Assembly: GCF_000004195.4 (NCBI RefSeq)
Contig: NC_030684.2
Span: forward strand, 70,663,392 to 70,727,391
From: Xenopus tropicalis
Taxonomy: Eukaryota; Chordata; Amphibia; Anura; Pipidae
Length of the DNA stretch: 64,000 nucleotides
Direction of reading: 5' to 3'
Both the position numbers and the translations under genes were made by a program. Of this stretch, positions 35,901 through 45,764 are shown in pieces. The notes beneath the pieces are model-generated. The model worked only from the letters and a program-made list of their open reading frames with translations. It was not told the origin of the DNA and searched no databases. The stretch's first letter is position 1; the number at the start of each line of letters is the position of its first letter.

Positions 35901-38900
35901 TCCTTTTGTAGCAGTATTATTTGTAATTATTCACTTTTGCACCCTCATCCATCTATATTCATCTGAATTCCCTCATTGCGTTTTTCATTTACCCCTCCAC
36001 CCCACCTTTCTATTCTGTCAGTGAGTCTCCCTTTTTAACTCCCCTTCTTAAGGGGGTTAATCCGCAGCACATGGCTGTGCGAGTGTTATTAGTACGTCAT
36101 CACAGCTTGATCACATACAAAGACACGCTGCAGAGATAGGGAGGGAGAGGTGAGCGATTGATTCTCAGACAGATAAAAAGATAGATGTTTTACAATAGCA
36201 ATGTACATGTATGCGTATCGGTTTTTATTACCCTCAATAGGGGGAACGATGACATAAAGTAAACAATACATAGGCCCATAAGGACTATTCTACAACATGT
36301 ATTGTGCAAAGTAGTGCTTGCTAAAGGTTATTCCTTCCAACATGACCCTTTCAAAGATACTAAAAAGTACACCTAACATTGGGTTGCACATATTGCAGCA
36401 TGATTTACTTATGTATTTTTCATTAGTACAGCTACTGAAAAAGAAATGTGGAGATTTGGGAAAATATGAAGTGAGAGAATTAGACCAGAAGGGAACACAG
36501 TATAATGAGTAGACATTTAGATAGATCTAGGAATGAACATATATTAAAAACTGGGTGATGGGTTGGAAAATAACAAGTCTGACAGCCTCGGAGACTGATA
36601 GAGTCAAATCACAGACTGAATTAAAAAGGGGCGGGGAAGGTAGGAGGAGATAAAAGAGGAAAAGGGTGGTGTAAACAGATGAATGAGACAGATTCACATG
36701 CACAAGGAACAAGATGCACAGAGACACACTGAAGGTAAGATTCATCTTGCACTTTTAATGCTGTCTTTCAATGTAAACTTAAGCCTAAAAGAGGATATGG
36801 ATTACAATGCTTTATTTATATTATGAACTTACTGCGCAAGTACAGAGGTACAGTAGTCCTATAACAATAATGGTAATAATCTTTGTCTTCAAAGTTGTTC
36901 ACAGCAGCTTCACATATTCTGATCTTTTAAGCCATGTTTTGCCTGCCACTGGCCCTAGAAATAGATTGTATGCTTTGGGCTTCTGTCAACAAGCATAGCT
37001 TAGGGGTCATCAGAAATATATACAGGTATATATTTTCTCATGCAGAATGCACTGCTTTATATGTTGCCATGAAATGTTAATCTGAATTATTATTCAGCCT
37101 TGCATTATAATGTTTTATTGTATATTGAAAGTTGGTCCCTAAGCTAAGGGCATCTTTAGAGGCACAAATCTCCACTGCTAAAGTGTCTTGGTGGCCTTGG
37201 GCTGGTAAAAAAAGCAAATTTCTAGACTAATTCTTTGTGAGCTTTAGTTCTTCCTTAAATAGAGTATCGTAACATGCAAATTCAAGTACGGCTTATGAAT
37301 GCAAAGGACAATTTGATAAAAAAACACATAGGAAGGAAGACAGGAGCTGTGAGGTTTGCTATCAGTTTCCGATGTATGCCAGATAGCACATGCAAAGTTT
37401 TTCTCTCACTTTTTTAACACTAGGGTTCCAAACAGCCAACAGCCGATAGTGGGACTTGTTGTATATCAAATATTGGCGTGCCCATCTTGAAGAATCCTGA
37501 TTTGCATTTTATACTTTGCAGCACATTGCTAAATGAAGGAAAAATGTCAGACTAGGTGTTAGGCAAGTGGGACATAGCTCATGCCTGTGTAGCCCTGGGT
37601 TGAAATGCTGTTCTGAATGTGTTTTTATACGCACACTAACATGGAGTGATTATGTTAGAAACACATGCTGAATTAGAAAGGGGTGGAGAGAGAGGAGGAG
37701 ATATAACAATAAAAGAGGAGGTGGCAAGCCATGAGGGAGAATCACAAATTCAGAACATAGAGAACAAGACACTGCATGGGAGAGAGCAGTGAAGGTGAGT
37801 TAAAAAGAAGTATGCAGTGAAACAATGGAATAATGCATGAATGTACAGATAAGGACATAAAGATGCATGGAGAGATATAGGTTGACAGTAACAAATTGAT
37901 TGGTAGAAACACAATAATGTGGGTTGGTGGATGGATGGCAGAAATTGGTATATAAGATAGACTAACAAATCATACACAGAGTGGGATAGATATACAGACT
38001 GATGTAGGAAACTGTGTTGATAGAGCGATAAGACAGAGATAAAGGAAAAACAGATAGGTAAAAGCAGGATAGGAAGGCATAACAGAAGGTGGGTGGATGT
38101 AAAAAATAGGGATGCATCGAATCCAGGATTCAGTTCAGAATTCGGCCAAATCCACTCTCCTAGCCGAACCGAATCCTAAAAATCATGTGACTTTGTCACA
38201 TAAACAAGGAAGTTGCAAATATTAGCAGCATGTGGCGACATTTAACCCTTCCAAAAGCTAATTAGCATATGCTAATTAGGATTTGGCTCGGTAATCAGCA
38301 AAACCCTTTACGAAGGATTTGGGGGTTTGTCCAAATCTGAAAAAGTGGATTCAGTGCATCCCTAATAAAATACTGGTGATACATGTATAAAAAATGTAAT
38401 ACATGGATGATATAAATGTGATTTATAGAAAAAAAATGAATTTTAAACTAAGTGGATGAATGGCTGGATAAACAAAAAGAGAAAGATAAGATAGAGGGGA
38501 GAGATAGAGGTATAGGACCTGTTATCCAGAATGCTTGGGGCCTCGTCTTCCAGACAATAGATCTTTCTGTAATTTGGATCTCTATACCTTAAGCCTACTA
38601 CAAAAATGATTTAAACATGTAATAAATCCAACAGACTTGTTTCCTCTCCAATAAGAATTAATAATATCTTAGTTGAGGTCAAGTACCATGTACTATTTGA
38701 TTATTACAGAGAAAAGGAAAATAAATAATAAGAAAATTATTTAAAATCTGAATTATTTGATTATAATGGAGTCTATGGAAGATGCCCTTCCCTAAATACA
38801 AAGCTTTCTGGATAACGGGTTTCCGAATGACAGGTTCCATACCTGTATATGGAAAGAAATAAAAAGAGAAAGAAAGATGCAGATATAGGATACATATCCA

Positions 38901-41900
38901 GTTGGACTGGCCCACAAGGGTACTAGGAAATCTCCAGGTGGGCCCAGGTGTCAGTGAGCCCTCCTTTCAACCCAAGCGTTTTGTCCCATTCCTCATTTTT
39001 GTGCAATAACAAGAGAAATGAAGAGAAGGACAGATGAGAGTAAATAAAGAGAAGAGGGTATGAAAATAAAGGACGTGAGCAAATAGAGAAAGAAAGATTG
39101 TTTGGAGAATGGGCCTAAGGTGCAAGGTTTTTTGGTGGGCTCCTAGCATCCCTGTATGATACTGCAGATATAAACTACTTGATACACACACACGTGGAAG
39201 GCGGAGCTGAAATCATAGCACAGGCATGTGCGGAACAGAAGGATAAGTTCGTACAGTTAGTACTGTACAGAGGAGGGAGTGGTTAGCACAGTACAGTGTG
39301 TCACCAAAATGTCCTAGGGAAAAATTACACAGAGTACAGTACAGAAGGTGTGTTCTGTATACTGTACGGAAATAGAAAGGGTGGCTTGAATCAGAGACAC
39401 AGTGTACAGTACAGGACACAATCATGTTCTATTCATAGAGGCAGCCGAGTAGTTAAAAAAAAAAAAAGGGGAGGGAAAAACAAGGAAGAATTAAAAAGAA
39501 AACAATAACTCAAATGTAACTGTTGAATTTGCAGAATGAAGCAGTTACTATAGTTTAGACTACCTGTTGCTGAATTAAGGCACCCAGCATTTCAGAACAG
39601 CGAGAATAAGAATGACACAACTTGAGACCATTGGCCAAATGCCCCAGCTGATGGCTTCTTGCAGCACTTTCCACTCCTGCCAATGAGAAGCATCTCACCA
39701 CTATATGTAGGATGGAAGTGCTGCCAGTAGCCTTTGGGGGATGATTTTGAGCAATAATCTCCCACTACTGTTTTACGGTCATGCAATGCTGGGATTTTTC
39801 AATATGGGTGCTACAGGTTTCACTACTGTGGAGTAGTGCCCATTAAAATGATACATATACCAACAGGAAGGGGTACTTATACCCTTTCCATTAAAGTGGC
39901 AAACCCAAATACTGCTCTGTTAAAGGCTACTGATTATGCTCATTGTCTGTCCTTACAGACAGCTAGAATTTACTGACTAAAAGGAAGGAGAATACATTCA
40001 TTCATACAAGAAAAGTGACTATATGATTGCAAAAAGTATTTTATTTCTCTTAAGGTGAAGGTTAAGACAAAATTGCGCTTACACTGCAGTAAAATGTTCA
40101 TTTCTGACAAAAACAAAATAATTTAAATTACAAATTCATATTTGCCATCATTTTGACAGTCAGTTTTTTAAAATCTCAAATTAAAATAACACAATTTTAC
40201 CAGTGTAAGTAGTCTTTTTAAATGTGAAATAATTGACACAGGCCAACTGTCAACCCCAAAAAGTGGCTGTATAAATTTAATTTCTATTTAATGACAATTC
40301 AACGTCAAATGAATTTCAATTAATTTCTCAAGTTTTACTTCACTTTTGTGAATTTCCACCTACACGTTGACCCACAACTAAGAAGTGGAGTTAATTCATA
40401 ACCTAGAAAGACAACATTTTGTGTCGAAACCATTGCATTATTATTATTTTTCACTCCAAACGGTGGATGCTTCTTACACCACATTCATTAGGTCTCTGAC
40501 CACCTCACATCTCATTCCTTAAGTTATATAGTCATCACGGATATAGTCTAACCTTGCTACAATGTCATGTGAGTGGGCATATGATTCATAATCCATTTAA
40601 ATGCTTTGCTCTTTTTTGCAGTTCATTTCATTTTGATGGCACTGTTCATGTACTGAAAGCAGCAACTGAAGAAACTGATTGAAAAGCAAAACTGAATTGA
40701 TTAACTGCTGCACAAAAGCTCTACATAACTAGTGCAAGAAAGTCAGCACTGTACGGGGCTGCAGAGGAAAGGGTACTTCAGTGGCAATACGCTACAACTA
40801 CAATAAGATTGTGGAAGCACACGCCATAAAAGAAAAGGTATGGTATTGAAGTAGGTACATTTAATTTGTCAAATAAAAGGGATATCCTCAGAAAATGCAA
40901 CTGTACAAGGGGTGCCAGGAAGAGAGCAAGGCAAAAAGAGAAAGGAGTATAATAAACATAAGAGTGTGGTGTAAAAAAGAAATCTCAAAATCTAAGGGAA
41001 GGGGAGAAAGACTAGTAAGATGGGCAGAAGTGTCAAGGAAACAGAAGGAGGAGTGATATACTGAAATGATGGGAGAAAAGAGAACGAAAGTAAAGAAAAG
41101 GAAATGAATGGACAAACTATAGAAAAGGCAGAGGAAGGGAAAAGGGAGTAAAAGGGGACAAGAATCGTGTAATTGGCAGAAAGGAAACAATTAAGCAGCT
41201 GAGAATAGAAAAGTTGAGAAAACAGAGGAACCGACTGGGAAAAAAAGGTCAAGAAGTGGTAGAAATGAGAAATTTAAATAGGATCTAAACTCAAACAAAA
41301 TAAATTAATATAAACTTACATGTTTCTTTATGCACCGTTGCAAGTTACTTTTAAGTTCTGTTTTAGCCATTTTACACTGCTAGTACCAGAATTTTGGCTG
41401 TATTAGTCAGAGACTCATCAAACCTCCGGTTAACTGACCATACAGGAATAGCATAGAAATTAAGGGTGCTGACAATCTGATTTTAAACACTTAGAACTTG
41501 CTAAAAGCAGCCTACAAGTCTCTCAAACTGCTTATACAGTGACTCAACAAATTAGTATACACTGCAAAAATGCTCAGAGGACCACTCTTAGCTTAGATCA
41601 ATTAATTTTTTGGTTTAGATCTAGAGGATCTAGATTTAGAGGAAGAGGAATGGGGAACAGAGTAATGGAAGGTGTAACAGAGAAGCCAGGAGAGGACAGA
41701 GAGGAGGGAGAAAGTTGAAAAAAAACCAAAAGTATACAGACTATATAACAACTGTGCAAGTAATGAATGCATGTACTCAACCAGTGGGTGGATTTAAATG
41801 CATTCTCTTTACAAACAGGTATACCAAATATTGACAATTTAAGCATGAAATCTCCACTTTGTGAGAAAGGTCCACCAAATCCAGAGAGAAAGAATCTGAC

Positions 41901-43982
41901 AAAAAATGAGACTGAAAGCCAGCCCAACAAGGCCCAGACACGAGTGGACAGCGAAAAGGATTCTGGGTATTCAGGTAACAATCATACATCAATCTTGTCT
42001 TTGTCCCAGTCTGCCAATGACAGAATGACAGCTCACACCAAAAATGGGGCAGGCACATTTCAGGGTTACAGGAGCTGAAACCCGTAGCCTGCTGCCAACT
42101 CTCAGCACCTAAAGACCACCCAAAGGAGGTTGGCATGTTTCTTTTTCTTATTAATGGGAGCCTGAAACAACCTGACTGCCTAGAGCAATCCTTATGTAGT
42201 TGGGCTTGTTTTGCCAGGCTTCTGTATATATGCCTGTAAGTCATCTATTTAGAACAAAACATTTAAAGGATGATTTACCAGGTGATTTGCCAGAAAGTAA
42301 TGTGGCTCCATTCAACTCAGGAAAAAATGAAAATGATTTTACACAGGGCTAGAGGGAACAACCTTGCCCCTTCCCCTACAGACGTTTTGTAATTTGAACA
42401 GTAATAGGAACAGATAATTTTATAATTTTCTTTTTTGTCTTCTGCCTCTTTGTTCTTTAACTTGCCACACACAGGCCAATAAAACTGCCAACTCAGCACT
42501 TTCAGACCAAATAGGATGCTTAGTAGCCAGTGTTGTGATTGTCTGACCATATCGCGCTAAACACTGGCTATATCTGCATCTGATTGTTGATGCGTTCCCC
42601 TCCTAACAGTCTCCTTTAGCTGTCTATGTGATCTGATCATTGGTCTAGGGGCCAAACAACTGGATCAGCCCACCACATTGGTAGCTAAATCAGGCAACCT
42701 TATCACACAACCCCATCTATTTGTGTATGGGCAGCTTTAGACTGAAGGCTGCCTACTAAAGTTAAGAGGGCATGCAATACTATAAGTAATTCCCACCAAT
42801 ACTGTTCTTTTTTCCAGTATTCATCCATTTATGTCCTCCATGGGCTTTGCCATATAGCCTTAATATTATTAAATGCATCACCACCTTTTTTTGTTATCCC
42901 CTGCTCCAAGTTATCGCTCACATTGAAATGTTACGTTGCCTTCTCACACACTTTAGTGCCTTCTATAGTAAGTTATTTTTCTTTAATGAACCCTCAATAT
43001 CAATATACAGAATCATTTGTATGTTTTAAATTAACCAATAAGCTTTCTACAAGGAAAATGATTAAAAGGAAATTGGCCCTTGAGGATTGGTAATGTCTGA
43101 ATTGAGTGCATGCTTGTTTTTATACTATATAAAATACAAATTTTATATATATGTTTTTTACTTGATGCCATTCTACAGACAGCAGTTCAGAAAGCACAGG
43201 CTCTGAAGAGACCAAGAGTGGAACAGCAATTATAAAAGTCTCAGATATTTCACAAGTGACTACACCGGCACAGACAACATATACTCCCATCTACATAGTG
43301 CAGAATATTGTATTAAAACAGGTGAGGAATAAATTACTGAAGGCATGCTGTGCAAAAAGGTTAGTACTGAGAAACTATGCAAGAAGCTAACACAGTTTTC
43401 TTCCATTTTCTCATTCTGCAGCCAAGGCTTCTTATTCTGCAGACCCCCATCCGACGTCACCGCAAACGCCCAATACATTCTTCTTATCTTCCCATTCTTC
43501 AATCTTATCCTCGGATTGCACCCAAGGCGGCCCTTCCTCCAACACCAATTAGTCCCCCATCTTCCACTCCAGATACTTCAACAAACAATCAACCAACATT
43601 GTCCCTACTTGAGATTTCCCTACGATCCCTTGCTCTCCTGCGCAGAAACCAGGAGACTCAACGCTCTATCAGGCAGTTACGAGCTCATACCAGACTGTAT
43701 GACCTAGCATTACGAGGGGAAGAGGGTGGGTGGGAGCGGCTATGTAGAGCAATGGAGAGGAGTGGGGGTTACAAGAAGTACTTAACATCGAGTGCAACTA
43801 TAACATTACCAAAAGAACTGACAAATAACAACCACAACTTAACATTAAGAGACAATACTATTATGCCAGTGCTGAGAAATACAACTTCTTCAGAAAAGCC
43901 TACTGTGTCCGAAGAACCAGCAATATCTAATAGGACTGAAGGGGACTCACAAAGAAACTATTCATTCATGAATGTCAGTTGA
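26896..43982 (+). CDS. CIPC-like protein (CLOCK-interacting pacemaker family), whole coding span
   Basis: Four exons (26896-26974, 41819-41974, 43179-43321, 43422-43982) join in frame to 312 residues. CIPC is a nuclear repressor that binds CLOCK and dampens CLOCK-BMAL1 transcription. Family features are SEKDSGYSD (residues 71-79; human CIPC has a very similar DSGFSD block), IYIVQNIVLKQ (116-126), LLILQTP (129-135), SSYLPILQSYPRIAP (146-160), and a C-terminal helix LLEISLRSLALLRRNQETQ...LYDLAL (188-222) like the CIPC helix used for CLOCK binding. Phases are 1, 1, 0 with GT-AG borders throughout. It is shorter than human CIPC (about 400) and low in similarity outside the motifs, so a paralogue rather than the orthologue is likely. 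Human CIPC is on chromosome 14 with FOS. The first exon is the least certain part. Confidence 0.8.
28501..28971 (+). pseudogene. Penelope reverse transcriptase core, degenerate
   Basis: The longest intact piece, 157 codons, carries palm motifs FDVKSLYTSIPH and GTAMGSNVAPSYANIFM. The family's catalytic YIDD/FIDD box reads FIDN. It ends at a premature stop after NAFLDT, and the reading continues in another frame at 28943. Confidence 0.85.
29490..29818 (+). pseudogene. Penelope GIY-YIG endonuclease region, degenerate
   Basis: CPCGLLYVGQTCRPVRERI matches the Cys-rich GIY-YIG start of Penelope endonucleases. After a frameshift the end of the domain reads MRHGVQQLKFQVVDHI... RRGGN ... LNREYRL. Confidence 0.8.
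30116..31635. other. Intronic stretch, no gene seen
   Basis: AT-rich sequence. The text 'gggggtcagtggagtttgtcct' at 30467 recurs inverted at about 33485-33510, suggesting the ends of an old inserted element. The frame at 31095-31370 is Gln/Arg-rich and resembles no known protein. Confidence 0.4.
31636..31925. mobile_element. MITE of the TAAAGGTCCCCATACATGGGCC type
   Basis: Starts TAAAGGTCCCCATACATGGG and has an internal inverted structure with many CGAT/ATCG words ('gccgatattggtc', 'ccagatatcgatcggcc'), as in the frog families with cyclic CGATAT motifs. The right end is approximate. Confidence 0.55.
32190..32800 (-). pseudogene. Ty3/Gypsy retrotransposon pol relic
   Basis: Read on the - strand, 32695-32753 gives the RT motif LVMPFGLCNVPATFQ, 32536-32553 gives the integrase motif HPQSNGQ, and 32195-32283 gives the integrase tail ADKKGKDPEFKV...VWLSS. 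The order RT, integrase, tail is that of Ty3/Gypsy pol. Between the blocks most of pol is missing, so internal deletions are large, and frames are broken. LTRs were not recognised. Confidence 0.8.
32881..35475. other. Intronic stretch, no gene seen
   Basis: AT-rich. Around 33360-33700 the word 'acttacg/cgtaact' recurs several times, and around 34930-35320 'tgtac' words recur. No coding or RNA gene recognised. Confidence 0.4.
35476..35792. mobile_element. TIR element with ATCAGGGC ends
   Basis: Starts ATCAGGGCAGTTTTAATAA and ends CCTTAAAAAGGCCCTGAT. Interior non-coding. Confidence 0.6.
38107..38364. mobile_element. MITE of the TAGGGATGCATCGAATCC type
   Basis: Starts TAGGGATGCATCGAATCCAG and ends GATTCAGTGCATCCCTAA. 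A widespread frog family; a fragment of it ends near 22970. Confidence 0.85.
38505..38847. mobile_element. MITE of the TACAGGTATAGGACC type
   Basis: Diverged copy: 'gaggtataggacctgttatcc' at the left and 'ggttccatacctgta' at the right, with the same interior as 20913-21245. Confidence 0.85.
38848..41818. other. Intronic stretch before CIPC-like exon 2
   Basis: Contains a dispersed repeat at about 38900-38960 ('ttggactggcccacaaggg'), a patch with many GTACAGTAC words (39240-39420), a purine-rich stretch (40890-41260) and the pyrimidine-rich acceptor of exon 2. No further gene. Confidence 0.45.
41819..41974 (+). CDS. CIPC-like coding exon 2
   Basis: 156 bases. Acceptor CTCTTTACAAACAG|GT; donor TTCAG|GTAACA, phase 1 in and out. 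Encodes residues 27-78 and ends in the EKDSGYS motif, completed as Asp79 by the next exon, which matches the DSGFSD block of CIPC. Confidence 0.8.
43179..43321 (+). CDS. CIPC-like coding exon 3
   Basis: 143 bases. Acceptor CCATTCTACAG|AC; donor AAACAG|GTGAGG, phase 1 in and phase 0 out. Encodes SSSESTGSEETKSG followed by IYIVQNIVLKQ, the counterpart of the CIPC segment ending NVLVKQ. Confidence 0.85.
43422..43982 (+). CDS. CIPC-like coding exon 4 (last)
   Basis: 561 bases, 186 codons plus TGA at 43980. Acceptor CATTCTGCAG|CCA. Encodes LLILQTP, a basic patch RRHRKRP, SSYLPILQSYPRIAP, a Pro/Ser/Thr linker and the C-terminal Leu-rich helix (LLEISLRSLALLRRNQ ... HTRLYDLAL ... WERL). The last 60 residues are Asn/Thr/Ser-rich and probably disordered. 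Confidence 0.9.
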   Translation, partial: PRLLILQTPIRRHRKRPIHSSYLPILQSYPRIAPKAALPPTPISPPSSTPDTSTNNQPTLSLLEISLRSLALLRRNQETQRSIRQLRAHTRLYDLALRGEEGGWERLCRAMERSGGYKKYLTSSATITLPKELTNNNHNLTLRDNTIMPVLRNTTSSEKPTVSEEPAISNRTEGDSQRNYSFMNVS

Positions 43983-44240
43983 GTAACTATAAGTAACTGT
44001 GCCCTACAGAAAGGTCTATGGGGGTCTCCCTAAACTTCTGAATGATGTTTTGCACCCACATATTGAAACTGCAGGATCTGTTTTCCTTATTTTTACACCT
44101 ATGTATACTATTATATATTTGTTGTTTACTTTTTTATCTTCAGTGTATCAAGACAATACATGGGGCTGAGCCTCAAGTATCAGTGTTTATGTTAAATTAA
44201 GTATTTTATAGAAAATAAAACTTTATTTTGACATTAGTCT
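43983..44240 (+). other. CIPC-like 3' UTR with polyadenylation signal
   Basis: Short UTR with AATAAA at 44214-44219. On the opposite strand an AATAAA (TTTATT at 44222-44227 on +) lies two bases further on, so the - strand polr1g transcript could end here too. Confidence 0.65.
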
Positions 44241-44482
44241 GACATGGGTAGATCATTAAGTGTCACAGACATGGCTACCAGGATTTGGTGCACTACATGA
44301 ATAAAAATGGAAGTTACATGATTTCTGTGTTAACCTTCTAAACACACCACATCCATTTAAATGCAAGTAAAACAATAAGTTCTACTTTTGCAATGAAAAA
44401 TACACAAGAAAGGAAATATTCACAGTGAGAACTTTAAGCTCTTTACCCTTTAAAGGAAAGCTATACCACACCAGAATGAATA

Positions 44483-45000
44483 TTTAAAGGAGAACTAAAG
44501 CCTAACTAAAGAAGTAGGGCAGAAATGTTGTACATTATGTTTTGGGTTTCTGTACCAGCCCAAGGCAACCACAGCCGTTTAGCAGGGAAGATTTGTGCCT
44601 CCAAAGATGCCCCAGTAGCTCCCCATCTTCTTTTCTGCTGATTCACTTACTGAGCTTAGGGGCCGACTCACAATATACTGTATAAATATAGTATATAAAT
44701 GTAACAGTAAAAAGCTGATTGGTAATTCATTCAGATTCACATTACATGATAATGACCACCCTTATTTTCTGCTCGATAATTTGCAACCCCTAAGCTCAGC
44801 TTCTCAACAGCTGCTCAGACCACACTGAGCATGTGCACTGTCCCAGACAGTTCTGGGGGGGGGGCAGAATCCAAGATGGGGAGCTCCTGTGACAACTGTA
44901 ACGACCTATATCATTACTACTATAAAGACGCTGAAACTTTAAGCCAGTAAAATATGACATTTCTAGCCATATTCATTTTAGGGTTTAGTTCTCCATTAAC
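44483..45000. mobile_element. MITE of the TAAAGGAGAACTAAAGCC type, uninterrupted
   Basis: Starts TTTAAAGGAGAACTAAAGCC and ends TAGGGTTTAGTTCTCCATTAA. It serves as the empty-site reference for the nested pair at 20483-21343. It lies between the convergent 3' ends of the CIPC-like gene and polr1g. Confidence 0.85.
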
Positions 45001-45376
45001 CAACAGACAATTTATAGCCTAATAAGTGACCAATTAAAGAATCTTACCAAATTGGAATATATGTATATCACTAACTTTTACATCACCATTTTGGTGTATT
45101 GCTCCCTCTTTCCTTCCATTAAATTACTAAAAAAAACACCCAGCCAAAGAGAATGTAAATGTCAACTATATGAATTTTAATTATACACCCAAAAAAACTG
45201 TGCAGTTGGCACCAAATATACCTATCACAGTTTGGGAGTGGACCAAGATACTAAAAACACAAGAGTGTTTGTGTAGCAGATTTAACAATGCCATGTCACC
45301 TTGTGGCCACAACAAGTATTACAGATGAGAGGCGTAATGCAAATTTTGTAGTCCAAACGTTTGCCATATTGATGTC

Positions 45377-45764
45377 CTAGACATTAACATTTGCCTCTTC
45401 CCGCTTTCGTTTTTTCTTCTTCTTTTTATGAACAATGGCTAAGTCTCCCTTCCTCTTATATTTTGGGCTAACTGATCCAAAAGGGCAGTATCTTAGTTTT
45501 AACCCTTCGGGAACAGTTCGAGGTAGTCTGTCTGGAATGGGGTGTAAGACTGAAGACTCTCCATGGGCATCTGCTATGGTGATGACACCTTGAAATTGGG
45601 GAGCGCACACAAGTCTGTCCCCTGATGCTTCATCCTGTGGCAAAAGGGCACGGCAGGGTGTATCTGTGCATGGAGTAGCTGTCACGTTGTACAGTCTCCG
45701 GACACCATCAACTTTCACTTTCTGGGTCTTGCAGCCAGCAAGAGGGAAACGATGGTTGGTGAAG
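45377..45764 (-). CDS. polr1g: polr1g coding exon 3 (last)
   Basis: Acceptor TTTTATAG|C at 45765-45766. The first C completes Ser47, and TAG is at 45377-45379. Encodes residues 48-175, including the IP..PEGLKLRYCPFG block and the terminal KKKKKKRKREEANVNV. No in-frame continuation was seen past the stop. Confidence 0.95.

Larger units (their letters stand above)
26975..41818. other. CIPC-like intron 1, 14.8 kb, transposon-rich
   Basis: Holds a Penelope-like element, a Gypsy relic and several MITEs (listed separately). It also has two related purine-rich segments ending in donor-like sites (36600-36740 and 37670-37800) and a purine-rich stretch at about 40890-41260. No other gene was recognised. 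Confidence 0.6.

Noticed and set aside
43260..43502. Minus-strand 80-codon frame over CIPC-like exons 3-4
   Set aside because: The opposite strand has the in-phase exons with family motifs, while this frame has none.
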